From the NCBI RefSeq assembly GCF_014698795.1, contig NZ_JACJTR010000023.1:1-64000 (forward strand): 64,000 bases of DNA, given 5' to 3'. Below the pieces are notes generated by a model. That model was not told where the DNA came from. It searched no databases and was given only the letters and a program-made list of their open reading frames with translations. The position numbers and the translations under genes were made by a program. Source of the stretch: Nostoc sp. FACHB-892 (GTDB lineage: Bacteria; Cyanobacteriota; Cyanobacteriia; Cyanobacteriales; Nostocaceae). This document shows, piece by piece, positions 25,625-34,531 of this stretch. Every line of letters begins with the position of its first letter. Position 1 is the first letter of the stretch.

Positions 25625-26662
25625 ATGCAACAAGTAATTCTCCACTTACAGAATGTCACCAAGCAGTTTGCAGAAACTACCTTTCCTGCTGTAGATAACG
25701 TATCTTTAACGTTGCAACAAGGAGATATCTTGGGATTGCTCGGCCCATCTGGTTGTGGTAAAACTACGCTGTTGCGAATGATTGCTGGTTTTGAGCGATC
25801 GCAAGCAGGAGAAATTAAAATTGGTGAACAGGTAGTTTGTGATCGTTCTACTTGCATCCCAGCCGAACAGCGCGACATCGGTGTTGTTTTTCAAGATTAT
25901 GCACTGTTTCCCCATCTAAATGTGGCAGAAAATGTGGCCTTTGGGTTGAAAAATTTCAGTAAACAGCAAATCCAAAAACGGATAGCCGAAGTCATTACTT
26001 TGGTGAGACTTGAAGGCTTAGAAAAACGTTACCCTTACGAACTCTCAGGTGGACAGCAGCAACGGGTTGCACTTGCCCGTGCTTTAGCACCCCAACCCCA
26101 ACTCATGCTTTTAGATGAACCCTTAAGCAATCTTGATATTCAAGTTAGGTTAAGGTTGCGAGAAGAAATACGAGACATTCTCAAAGCTGCGGGAACTTCA
26201 GCAATTTTTGTTACCCACGACCAAGAAGAAGCATTAGCTATTTCAGATATAGTGGGTGTCATGCGCCAAGGATATTTAGAACAAATAGGCACACCAGAAG
26301 AAATTTATACTCATCCAGCATCAAGATTCGTCGCCGAATTTGTCACTCAGGCTAATTTCCTTCCTGCGCGTCGTCAAGGTAATTTATGGGAAACAGAAAT
26401 CGGCAGTTTTGAGTTAACAGCGAATCACACCGAAGATACTGGTGAAATCATGATCCGTCAAGAAGATTTTATCTTAAAGCCTAGTACTGATGCGCCTGTA
26501 GTTGTTCGCACCCGACGGTTTTTAGGGCGTGAGTATCAATATTGTTTACAAACTGCCTCTGGTAAAGAAATTCATGCGCGGACATTGAAAGATATGGCGT
26601 TACCTATAGGTACAAGGGTGGAGTTATCCATAGCCAATGATACTGTAAAGGTTTTTACGTAG
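25625..26662 (+). CDS. futC: Ferric iron ABC transporter ATP-binding protein
   Basis: 345 residues. Walker A is GPSGCGKTT, the signature is LSGGQQQR, Walker B is LMLLDEP and the switch histidine is in VTHDQ. A C-terminal regulatory domain (about 235-345, TOBE-like, MIRQEDFILKP) follows, as in FbpC/FutC. It powers uptake of Fe(III) delivered by the two FutA proteins. It is the last gene of the operon; no clear terminator separates it from the convergent remnant at 26675. Confidence 0.93.
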   Translation: MQQVILHLQNVTKQFAETTFPAVDNVSLTLQQGDILGLLGPSGCGKTTLLRMIAGFERSQAGEIKIGEQVVCDRSTCIPAEQRDIGVVFQDYALFPHLNVAENVAFGLKNFSKQQIQKRIAEVITLVRLEGLEKRYPYELSGGQQQRVALARALAPQPQLMLLDEPLSNLDIQVRLRLREEIRDILKAAGTSAIFVTHDQEEALAISDIVGVMRQGYLEQIGTPEEIYTHPASRFVAEFVTQANFLPARRQGNLWETEIGSFELTANHTEDTGEIMIRQEDFILKPSTDAPVVVRTRRFLGREYQYCLQTASGKEIHARTLKDMALPIGTRVELSIANDTVKVFT

Positions 26663-26674
26663 TATATTTTACTA

Positions 26675-26830
26675 TTAAGTCCCAGATTGTACGCACCACA
26701 GAAGAGCATAAATACCATTGAGTACGAGTAAATCCTCGTGCTTACCCTGTTCTACAATTTGACCATCATCCATCACATATATGCAATGACTATGGCAAAT
26801 TGTGGAAAGACGATGAGCGATCGCAAGTTT
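26675..26830 (-). pseudogene. C-terminal remnant of an ABC exporter ATPase
   Basis: The frame reads LAIAHRLSTICHSHCIYVMD and continues DGQIVEQGKHEDLLVLNGIYALLW. This is the H-loop and C-terminal tail of an ABC-type export ATPase with fused membrane domain. Nothing of the upstream domains is present: the homology starts at the stop codon of the siderophore-binding protein, next to a HIP1 octamer. It is a deletion remnant, and a shorter piece of a similar tail occurs at 32015-32074. Confidence 0.75.
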
Positions 26831-27905
26831 AAGGTGTGTTGACGAGGTATTTGTAGAGATCATCAAGGACAGCATTTGCCGCAGTTAAACTTGAACCAGT
26901 CCAGGTTGAGGGATCAACTAAATAAACATGATTTTTCTGAACTGCATTAAGGCGTTTCCAAAGGGGGTTTTTCTGAATTTTTGCAAAAGCTTCTTTGGCG
27001 TTATTTCTAATAATAGAAACAAATACCACGTCTCCATCAGCCTTCTCTAATTCCTCTTCAGAAATACTGATGCTTCCATAGTAAGCATTAATATTCTGTG
27101 CTGTTGGACGCTGTAAACCAACAGCATCTAGAATAGAACCAGCAAACGAGTTTTTCACATCACTCTCAACACCACGATTACCAGAATGTATGTGGATAAA
27201 TGAAATTTTTTGTCCCTGGTAGCCATTCTCCTTTAGAGAAGCCGCGTCAATGCCCAAAGTTATTTTCAAGGTTTCAATTTTTTTGTAGTAATTCTGCCAC
27301 GCTTCTTTAGCTTCTTTTTCCTTGTCTAAAACCTGAGCGACAAAATCAAAGTGCTTTGACCAATCCAGAGGTTCTTTAAACTTTCCCAACACGGTAGGAG
27401 CAATTTTTGAAAGTAAGGGGTAAACACTCTTGTCAATGTTTTCCCAGCCCAAAATTAAATCTGGCTTAAGCAAGGATATCTTCTCTAGATTAGGTTGAGA
27501 AGGCCCCAAATATTCTATGCCATTGCTGATAAGTAACTTATGATCGTCTAGAAAATGAGTGCTGCCAAGGGGCTTTACTCCCAGAAGAAGGGCATTATTA
27601 AGAGTTAAGGCAGATAATGTAATGATACGTTTCGGGGCAGTAGGAATACAAGTTTCACCCATAACATGCTGAAACGAATGGCACTCTGCAATGCCCGATT
27701 CAATAGGTGTTTGAATGTTATGGCGATCTTTAGGAGTACAGGCTGTGACAAGCAAAAGTCCCATCATGCCCAAAGACAGCCAAGTGACGAAACGGCTTAT
27801 GTATCTTCGTCTCTTCCCTTGGCTGTTAGAATTGCCAAGAAATCGTACCTTGAATGGTAAGGTCTTCTCCAGCAAAAAGCCGATTTCGATTGCAAGAACT
27901 TTCAA
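26829..27905 (-). CDS. Iron-siderophore ABC transporter substrate-binding lipoprotein
   Basis: A basic N-terminus (GKRRRYISRF), a hydrophobic core and the lipobox LLVTAC (Cys56 counted from the TTG at 27905) precede a FecB/FhuD-like domain. That domain has HVMGETCIPTAPKRIITLSALTLNNALLLGVKPLG, KPDLILGWENID and DVVFVSI. The protein holds Fe(III)-siderophore in the periplasm. The true start is unclear: the frame overlaps the TonB receptor remnant, and no good start codon lies in the usual place about 20 residues before the lipobox. An ATG pair is found seven and eight residues before it. No cognate permease is in the window. The stop codon abuts an ABC exporter remnant. Confidence 0.8.
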   Translation of the reverse strand: MKVLAIEIGFLLEKTLPFKVRFLGNSNSQGKRRRYISRFVTWLSLGMMGLLLVTACTPKDRHNIQTPIESGIAECHSFQHVMGETCIPTAPKRIITLSALTLNNALLLGVKPLGSTHFLDDHKLLISNGIEYLGPSQPNLEKISLLKPDLILGWENIDKSVYPLLSKIAPTVLGKFKEPLDWSKHFDFVAQVLDKEKEAKEAWQNYYKKIETLKITLGIDAASLKENGYQGQKISFIHIHSGNRGVESDVKNSFAGSILDAVGLQRPTAQNINAYYGSISISEEELEKADGDVVFVSIIRNNAKEAFAKIQKNPLWKRLNAVQKNHVYLVDPSTWTGSSLTAANAVLDDLYKYLVNTP

Positions 27906-28053
27906 AGTAGTCTACCCCGAATAGATTCCTGACATTGAGCGATGTTCTCCACTTATCTTGTTTGTAAAATATGGCGGCATCTGTCCGTAAATAGTTAGGT
28001 ACGTGGCTCTTTCTGGAAACATCCTTCGATGAAAACCATGTCAATTGTCTCAA
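27826..28053 (-). pseudogene. C-terminal remnant of a second TonB-dependent receptor
   Basis: About 60 residues (VPNYLRTDAAIFYKQDKWRT, then NVRNLFGVDYFESS, ending QGTISWQF) match the last strands of the intact receptor just upstream (VPSYVRTDAAIFYNRERF ... QGTVSWQF) but with many differences. The fragment is therefore from a related receptor gene, not a recent copy. It follows the intact receptor's stop codon by three bases and ends inside the 5' part of the binding-protein frame. No start or signal peptide belongs to it. Confidence 0.8.
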
Positions 28054-28056
28054 TTA

Positions 28057-30747
28057 TTAAAATTGCCAGGAAACTGTTCCTTGAAGTGTAAAAGGCTGTC
28101 CGTAGTAAACACGATTAGAATTAAGCGCACTTTCAAAATAGTTTACGTCAAATAGATTTTTGAAGTTGAGTGCAACTCGGAATCTCTCTCGGTTATAGAA
28201 AATCGCTGCATCAGTGCGAACATAACTAGGCACATCATAAGTATTGGTCAAATCTCCAGCGCGATCGCCTACAAAAAACAAGCCTAGTCCCGCCCCTAAA
28301 CCTTGTAATTGCCCTTGTTGAATTTCGTACCTTGTCCATAAGTTGAAAGAATGCGTTGCGGTATCTGGTAGGCGCTTTCCAACCAATTCAAGATTAGTAT
28401 CTTCCGTAGTACGTGCATCGATATAACCATAGCCTGCATAAATATTCCAGCCCGGCAAAATTTCACCTGCAATATTCAGTTCAATACCTTGACTATTTTG
28501 CTCACCTACTTGGATAAAAAAACCTTCACGATTGGGGTCTGCTGTAGAGACATTAGTACGGGTCAAATCAAAGAATGCGAGTGTTGCCGAAAGTCGATCG
28601 CTCAAATCTGCCTTTACCCCAACCTCATACTGATTGCCGCGTTCTGGCTGCAAGGTAGAGTCTATACCGAAAAAGACTGTACCGTCTGGTGGGGTAAATG
28701 AACTTGTGTAACTTGCATAGAGTGAGATGGCAGGTATGGGTTGATAGACAATCCCAAAACGAGGACTGAATGCACTATCCGAGCCACTGCTTTCCGTGTT
28801 AGTGATGAAATCTGTATATTTACGATCAAAAGTATCAAACCGCACGCCTAACAACAACTTTAAGCCTTCTGAGAGTGTAACTTGGTCTTGAAGATAAATT
28901 CCCCATGAGTTGGTGAGCGAGCGATCGCTACTTTCAAAAAGAACGGCCGCTCCCGGTCTTTTTGCTTGACCATAAACAGGATTAAAGATATCAATCGGGT
29001 TCGCTTCCCGTTCAGCATATATTGGTGACAAGTTTTCTGAACTATTAAAATCAACTCCAAATAGTAGCTGATGCTGAATTGAACCAGTGGAGAACTTGCC
29101 AACCAAATTTGTGGTCAGAGCATAATATGTATTTTCAAGCTCGTATTCTCGATCTACACGATTAAAAGTTCGATTGTCTGCATCCAATCTTCCCGGAAGC
29201 GTAATTAAGTCAGTGTAATCACGATACACAAACCGAAATGCATTACGTAACGACCAGTTATCGCTAAACTTGTGTTCTAGTTGGTATCCAAGCCTTGTAA
29301 TTGCCAGTTCAATTTTGTCAGAAGGTTCACCAAAGTTGCGGTTACGAGACACTTCACCGATGGGGTTAGATAATATACTACCAATAACAGGTACACCAGA
29401 TGGGTAGGACTCTCTTGCCTTGATGTATTCTCCCTCTAATATGAGGTTAGTTCTTTCGCCAATGTCCACACTGATAACAGGCGATATGTTTAAGCTTTCA
29501 CCACCATTAAAGAAATCAGCAAAACTATCTGAATTTCTATAGGCTACGTTGAGACGATATAAAGCCGTCTTCGAGTCATCTAACGGCCCTGAGAAATCAA
29601 TCGCACCTCGATAATAACTATAAGTTCCAACGGTTGCGTCAATAGCATAAAAGGGTTCGCTTAAGGGACGTTTAGATACTAGGTTGATACTTCCCCCTGG
29701 ACTACCTAAACCAAATAGCACTGATGCAGGCCCTTTGAGAACTTCGACTCGCTCAATACTGGAAAGTTCAGTCACTTGTCCAGCCATTGTGTCAATCAGT
29801 CCATCTCTGAGAACATTCGTTTCTGTTACAGTGAATCCGCGAATGGTAAAAGCGGTGATTGGCCCAAAGTTAAAGCTCTGATTAACACCAGGAACATTTC
29901 TAACCGCATCTTCTAAGCGAGTCACCTGTTGGTCACGCAACACTTCTTGAGGCACGACCTGAATCGATTGGGGAATATCACGCAAAGGTGTATCGGTTCT
30001 TGTCCCAGTTGTAGTATTTGTTACGCGATACCCATCTTGCTCGCCTGTCACCACTAACTCAATCGGCTCATCCGGCTGCGCTGCTGGTTGCTCTTGTGGT
30101 GTCTCACTTGCTGGCTGTTGTGCTTGTGGTGTTTGGGGCTGCTGTGATGGCTGCGTCGCTGTTGCCGCAGAATTTATCCCAAAAACCAGCCCTGCATTAT
30201 CATCAAATAACTCCACAACGGGCAATCCCACCTCACCCGCTACTGTCACTCGGATAGTATTGGCATCCAGATTTATGACAGTTATCTCAGTAATTCCCTC
30301 AACTGGTTTTTGGGAACGGAATGTGAAACCATCACCATTGGGTAAACGCAATTGAGCATTAGGGATATCAGCGATAAAGTTATTCTCAGTACTGCGATCG
30401 CTAATTTTCAGTTGTTCCCCCTGAGTCGTCTGTAAAATCACCTCCACACCTTTGTCTGTGGGATTAGCTTGCACCCCTGTCACCTGTACAATTTCTGATG
30501 AGGGGACTGTTTGGGGTGCTGGCGACTGTACTAGGATAATTGCGCTAGTGCTGGGACGCTCTATTTCACTCAATTGCCGAATTTTTCGAGTCAGCAGAGT
30601 TTTATTTTCCTGACTTTGGACTTCCTGCTTCTCACCCGTTGGTTTAATTTCTGCCCATCCCGGCCCAATAGCAACAGCATTCAAGCATCCCGATAGAGTC
30701 AGTAAAAACCACAACCGCACACTAACAGACAAACACCAACGCTTCAT
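28057..30747 (-). CDS. TonB-dependent siderophore receptor with N-terminal AMIN domain
   Basis: 896 residues from ATG 30747, with GGAG five bases upstream; a GTG lies one codon earlier. Order: signal peptide; AMIN domain (about 85-190, VQVTGVQANPTDKGVEVILQTT ...); a Pro/Gln-rich linker; a TonB box region (PIELVVTGEQDGYRV); plug domain (IPQSIQVVPQEVLRDQQ, RGFTVTETNVLRDG, ERVEVLKGPASVLFG); and a 22-strand barrel ending in aromatic QF. It imports ferric siderophore across the outer membrane using TonB energy. The AMIN domain is typical of cyanobacterial siderophore receptors and may bind peptidoglycan. The AraC regulator gene lies just upstream. Confidence 0.93.
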   Translation of the reverse strand: MKRWCLSVSVRLWFLLTLSGCLNAVAIGPGWAEIKPTGEKQEVQSQENKTLLTRKIRQLSEIERPSTSAIILVQSPAPQTVPSSEIVQVTGVQANPTDKGVEVILQTTQGEQLKISDRSTENNFIADIPNAQLRLPNGDGFTFRSQKPVEGITEITVINLDANTIRVTVAGEVGLPVVELFDDNAGLVFGINSAATATQPSQQPQTPQAQQPASETPQEQPAAQPDEPIELVVTGEQDGYRVTNTTTGTRTDTPLRDIPQSIQVVPQEVLRDQQVTRLEDAVRNVPGVNQSFNFGPITAFTIRGFTVTETNVLRDGLIDTMAGQVTELSSIERVEVLKGPASVLFGLGSPGGSINLVSKRPLSEPFYAIDATVGTYSYYRGAIDFSGPLDDSKTALYRLNVAYRNSDSFADFFNGGESLNISPVISVDIGERTNLILEGEYIKARESYPSGVPVIGSILSNPIGEVSRNRNFGEPSDKIELAITRLGYQLEHKFSDNWSLRNAFRFVYRDYTDLITLPGRLDADNRTFNRVDREYELENTYYALTTNLVGKFSTGSIQHQLLFGVDFNSSENLSPIYAEREANPIDIFNPVYGQAKRPGAAVLFESSDRSLTNSWGIYLQDQVTLSEGLKLLLGVRFDTFDRKYTDFITNTESSGSDSAFSPRFGIVYQPIPAISLYASYTSSFTPPDGTVFFGIDSTLQPERGNQYEVGVKADLSDRLSATLAFFDLTRTNVSTADPNREGFFIQVGEQNSQGIELNIAGEILPGWNIYAGYGYIDARTTEDTNLELVGKRLPDTATHSFNLWTRYEIQQGQLQGLGAGLGLFFVGDRAGDLTNTYDVPSYVRTDAAIFYNRERFRVALNFKNLFDVNYFESALNSNRVYYGQPFTLQGTVSWQF

Positions 30748-30889
30748 CACAACTCCTGATACACCAGCTTCTTGCAGAATTGATTGAATTAATCTGCTTT
30801 ACCAAAACTCGGTGACTGCAAATAGTTCCTAATTCAATGAAGCTGAGTATAGAGAATTAATAGCAACTAAGTCTATGACAAAAATGGCA

Positions 30890-31888
30890 TCATAGCTCTA
30901 AAACGGACTTCTTACCCGATAAACATTCACCTGGTGTAATCATAAACCTACGCTTAAAGGTTTCAGCAAAGCGTCCTTGATGGGAATAACCTACTCGGTG
31001 AGCAACCTCACCAATAGTTATGTTTCCCTGACGCAATAACTGTTCTGCCCATTCCATCCGTTTCTCTGTCAGGTAGCGAAATACTGTTGTTCCAAACAAT
31101 TCTTGAAATCCACGCCGGAGAGTGCGATCGCTCACCCCGACAATTTGTGCTAATTCTAATAAAGTCGGCGGATTCTCTAAATGTGCCAATAAAATTTCCC
31201 TAGCCAGATGAATCCGGGCGATGGTATCAGGCTTTAGTCGCGGCGATCGCTGTAGTTGATCTTGAGCAGATAAGATGGGAGCTAACTGCAACGCCATTAG
31301 TTCTAATACCTTCGCCTGTAAATACATCCGCTTTGTCATTCCCTGAAAAGGACAATTGACAATTTGCTGTGCTACTCCTTGAATAGCCGGTGTAGTTTTC
31401 GGGTAGAGTAAAGTTTGCCAATTATTACCCTTTGCCAACAAACGCAACTGCTGGGGAATGTCTCCTGTTTCATCGGGGAAAAAAGTTGCCAGCAAATCAG
31501 GAGGCATGTGAATGTCAACGGCCAAACGTGGAGATTTGGGAGATTCTGAAAGCATTTGGCGTTGAACACCACTACCAGAAATACACGTATATCCTTCCCC
31601 TAACTGCCCCCCGGATTCGTCTATGACTTTGCCAGAAAGGAGGACACAAAATTGCAGTGGGTGATCCCATTCAGAGATTTTAAGCAACACATCATCGTGA
31701 TATTCACAATCCCAAATCGTCACCCAGAGATCAGGATGCACCTCAATATCCCGTAGATAGCCTTTACCCAGTTGCTTGGGCATTTCACTGATGATTTCAA
31801 ATGGCTCTTTTTCTGGTGCTTGGTGGCTATTTTGGTTGGCTTCCGCCCACAGTTCCCAATTCTCTTTTTGGGTCAGGGTGATGGTCAT
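30890..31888 (-). CDS. AraC-family transcriptional regulator, PchR type
   Basis: 332 residues. The C-terminal 100 residues hold the two helix-turn-helix units (PPTLLELAQIVGVSDRTLRRGFQELFGTTVFRYL and ITIGEVAHRVGYSHQGRFAETFKRRFMITPGE). The N-terminal part (LRDIEVHPDLWVTIWDCEYHDD) fits the effector domain of PchR-like regulators, which sense a siderophore and activate its receptor genes. It lies 142 bases upstream of the receptor on the same strand, so that operon is its likely target. No clear Fur site is visible in front of it, though the upstream bases are AT-rich. Confidence 0.88.
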   Translation of the reverse strand: MTITLTQKENWELWAEANQNSHQAPEKEPFEIISEMPKQLGKGYLRDIEVHPDLWVTIWDCEYHDDVLLKISEWDHPLQFCVLLSGKVIDESGGQLGEGYTCISGSGVQRQMLSESPKSPRLAVDIHMPPDLLATFFPDETGDIPQQLRLLAKGNNWQTLLYPKTTPAIQGVAQQIVNCPFQGMTKRMYLQAKVLELMALQLAPILSAQDQLQRSPRLKPDTIARIHLAREILLAHLENPPTLLELAQIVGVSDRTLRRGFQELFGTTVFRYLTEKRMEWAEQLLRQGNITIGEVAHRVGYSHQGRFAETFKRRFMITPGECLSGKKSVLEL

Positions 31889-32014
31889 AACTGAATAATA
31901 ATTTAATAGTATTTATTCTCAATAATGTACCGCGAATGCTTGATAAAAAAGCAAATTACCATAGATTTCCTGATTTGCAGACAAGCTTATTTTCATTAAA
32001 ATTAAAAGCAAATA

Positions 32015-32074
32015 TTAATGAATCCTAGACTGTACCCGCCACAAACTGGCATAAATTCCATCAAGACGTAATTC
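32015..32074 (-). pseudogene. Short C-terminal remnant of an ABC exporter ATPase
   Basis: On the minus strand about 20 codons read HELRLDGIYASLWRVQSRIH and then TAA (32015-32017). They match the tail of the remnant at 26675 (HEDLLVLNGIYALLWCVQSG). No longer frame exists upstream. With the AraC remnant next to it, this marks a second decayed siderophore locus. Confidence 0.6.
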
Positions 32075-32108
32075 ATGCTGTTATTTACATGGTTTTAAGA
32101 TGTTTTTA

Positions 32109-32345
32109 CTAGATATTTGAAAAAGCAAAGGCAAAGTAGCTGCGACTATCAAAACCCAGCCTAAATGCTACTTCTTCAACCTTCATTTCTCCTAATACTA
32201 GAAGTTGTCTGGCTTTTTTTAGTCGATAGCCGTGCAAATATTTAAACGCAGATGTTCCAAAAACTTGACGGAACCCATGCTTCAATTTGAAGTTATTTAG
32301 CCCTATTTGTCGTCTTCCAGCGAGCTTGTTGTCAAATAGTGAAAG
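32109..32345 (-). pseudogene. C-terminal remnant of an AraC-family (PchR-type) regulator
   Basis: The minus frame reads LAGRRQIGLNNFKLKHGFRQ followed by VFGTSAFKYLHGYRLKKARQLL, EVAFRLGFDSRSYFAFAF and a stop. This is the double helix-turn-helix DNA-binding domain of PchR-like regulators without an effector domain. An in-frame TGA (32348-32346) closes it upstream and no start codon or ribosome site is visible. It resembles the intact regulator at 30890 in layout but is clearly a different gene. Confidence 0.75.
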
Positions 32346-32534
32346 TCATAGCGATCGCTCTGAGGTTAACTAGCTCCCCAAAGTTCACACTCATAATAGT
32401 TCACTTCTACTTTTTGCACAAGCAGCATTGAAAAGTTAATTTATTTGCTGGTATTAGCGGTATTGAAGTAAACCAAGGCTTATGTAAAACTTGAGATCCT
32501 TTGCTTCACAACCTAACATCTGAGGAATTGATCA

Positions 32535-34055
32535 ATGGCGCGTCTAGCCCTGCTGAGTGTATCTAATAAAACTGGTTTAATTGACCTAGCCCGTAGCTTG
32601 GTTGAAGAATTCGACTTTGATTTAATCAGCAGTGGGGGAACAGCCCAAGCCCTCAAAGATGCGGGACTCCCAGTTACTAAAGTTGCAGATTACACAGGTT
32701 CACCAGAAATTTTAGGTGGTCGAGTCAAAACGCTACATCCCCGAATTCATGGCGGGATTTTGGCGCGGCGAGATGTTCCCCAAGATATTATAGACTTAGA
32801 AAATAACCAAATTCGCCCGATTGATTTAGTGGTGGTGAATTTATATCCCTTTGAGGAAACGATCGCTAAATCAGGGGTGACATTAGCTGAAGCGGTTGAA
32901 CAGATTGATATCGGTGGGCCAGCAATGCTACGGGCATCATCGAAAAACTTCGCCCATCTGGCTGTATTATGCGATCCAGCGCAATATGACGAGTATTTAC
33001 AGGAATTGCGGCAAAATAACGGCGTAGCATCCCTAGAGTTTCGGCAAAAGGCGGCATTAAAAGGATTTTCGCACACTGCTAGTTACGATCAAGTGATCGC
33101 ATCTTACCTCGCAGAAGCACAACAGTACACTCTTAGCGGCACACAATTGCAATCTCTGCGTTACGGTGAAAATCCACATCAACCCGCTACATGGTATCAA
33201 ACTGGTACTACCCCAACAGGATGGACAGCCGCGACGAAACTGCAAGGCAAAGAACTTAGTTACAATAACTTAGTTGATTTAGAAGCCGCACGCCGAATCA
33301 TTGCTGAATTCACCGATACCCCAGCAGCAACGATTATCAAACATACAAATCCCTGTGGTACTGCACTAGGAAGCACTATTTCAGAAGCCTATCAAAAAGC
33401 TTTCAATGCTGATTCTACTTCTGCTTTCGGTGGAATTGTCGCACTCAACCGCCCGATTGATGCGGCTACAGCTAGCGAGTTAACTAAAACATTTTTAGAA
33501 TGTGTGGTTGCACCAAGTTGTGATGCGGAAGCTCAAGAAATCCTGGCAAAGAAATCTAACGTGCGGGTTTTGACTCTAGCTGATTTGAGTAGCGGCCCCA
33601 AGGATACAGTGAAAGCGATCGCAGGTGGTTTTCTTGTCCAAACCGCCGATGATATTGTTGCAGACACCACTCAATGGCAAATAGTCACCGAACGTCAACC
33701 CACCGACAGCGAATTAGCCGAATTGCTGTTTGCTTGGAAAGTTTGCAAACATGTTAAATCTAATGCAATTGTTGTAACTAGCGATCGCACTACACTAGGA
33801 GTAGGTGCTGGTCAAATGAACCGCGTCGGCTCGGTTAAAATTGCCCTAGAACAAGCTGGAGATAAAGCCAAAGGTGCAACTCTAGCCAGCGATGGATTCT
33901 TCCCCTTCGATGATTCAGTCAAAACAGCCGCAGCCGCAGGAATTACAGCCATTGTCCAACCAGGGGGAAGTGTACGTGATAAGGATTCAATCAAAGCTGC
34001 CAACGAACTGGGTTTACTGATGGTCTTAACTGGTGTACGTCACTTTTTACACTAA
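32535..34055 (+). CDS. purH: Bifunctional AICAR transformylase / IMP cyclohydrolase
   Basis: 506 residues, normal length. The ribosome site GAGGAA lies seven bases before ATG. The N-terminal cyclohydrolase has LLSVSNKTGLIDLAR, SSGGTAQAL and GRVKTLHPRIHGGIL. The C-terminal transformylase has LRYGENPHQPA, GKELSYNNLVDLEAA, IIKHTNPCGTA with the Lys-His pair, and AFGGIVALN. It catalyses the last two steps of IMP synthesis in the cytosol. The small-RNA array follows directly, so read-through from purH would run into it. Confidence 0.97.
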   Translation: MARLALLSVSNKTGLIDLARSLVEEFDFDLISSGGTAQALKDAGLPVTKVADYTGSPEILGGRVKTLHPRIHGGILARRDVPQDIIDLENNQIRPIDLVVVNLYPFEETIAKSGVTLAEAVEQIDIGGPAMLRASSKNFAHLAVLCDPAQYDEYLQELRQNNGVASLEFRQKAALKGFSHTASYDQVIASYLAEAQQYTLSGTQLQSLRYGENPHQPATWYQTGTTPTGWTAATKLQGKELSYNNLVDLEAARRIIAEFTDTPAATIIKHTNPCGTALGSTISEAYQKAFNADSTSAFGGIVALNRPIDAATASELTKTFLECVVAPSCDAEAQEILAKKSNVRVLTLADLSSGPKDTVKAIAGGFLVQTADDIVADTTQWQIVTERQPTDSELAELLFAWKVCKHVKSNAIVVTSDRTTLGVGAGQMNRVGSVKIALEQAGDKAKGATLASDGFFPFDDSVKTAAAAGITAIVQPGGSVRDKDSIKAANELGLLMVLTGVRHFLH

Positions 34056-34137
34056 ATCATTGCTTCTTAGGTGTGCAGTTTACAAAGTGTCACACTAAAT
34101 ACTTTCTTTATAATTGAAGCAATGATATTATCTAATC

Positions 34138-34210
34138 GTGTGTGAGGAGCAAGTTAAAAATAAAAAGCGTTTGGGGTGGAAACACGGCAACACTCCCAAG
34201 CGCTTTTTAA
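34138..34210 (+). ncRNA. Putative small RNA, array copy 1
   Basis: An extended -10 (TGaTATTAT, box at 34126-34131) predicts a start at G34138. The transcript would hold GTGTGAGGAGCAAG and then a 14-bp stem (AAAAAGCG.. with ..CGCTTTTT) around a 19-base loop containing GGAAACACGGCAACAC, ending in a T-run at 34204-34208. No start codon is conserved among the copies, so it is not a peptide gene. Confidence 0.7.
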
Positions 34211-34297
34211 TTTATCAAAAATTGGATTGCTTGTGCAGTTTTGAAAATGTCACTCAATATACTTGCCATTTAATAGAAGTAGTGATATTGTCTATTT

Positions 34298-34370
34298 GTG
34301 TGTGAGGAGCAAGTTGAGAATAAAAAATGTCTGGGGTGGAAACACGGCAACACTCCCAGGCATTTTTTAA
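34298..34370 (+). ncRNA. Putative small RNA, array copy 2
   Basis: Extended -10 TGaTATTGT (box 34286-34291), predicted start G34298. The stem arms differ from copy 1 at three base pairs, yet pairing is kept in each case (G-C to A-T, C-G to T-A, T-A to C-G). The loop is identical. The T-run is at 34363-34368. Confidence 0.7.
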
Positions 34371-34460
34371 TTTGTATATAAGAATTGGATTACTGGTGCA
34401 GTTTTGAAAGTGTCACTCACTATAATCGCCTTTTAATTGAATCAGTGATAGTATTTAGCT

Positions 34461-34531
34461 GTGTGAGGAGCAAGTTAAAAATAAAGAGCGTCTGGGGTGG
34501 AAACACGGCAACACTCCCAGGCGCTTTTTAA
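34461..34531 (+). ncRNA. Putative small RNA, array copy 3
   Basis: Extended -10 TGaTAGTAT (box 34449-34454), predicted start G34461. The stem mixes the copy 1 lower pairs with the copy 2 upper pair, again fully paired except for G-T wobbles. T-run at 34525-34529. It ends about 85 bases before the proposed start of the HD-domain gene. Confidence 0.7.

Noticed and set aside
34140..34150. GAGGAG in the small-RNA units as a ribosome site for a short peptide
   Set aside because: No start codon is conserved behind it in the three copies.
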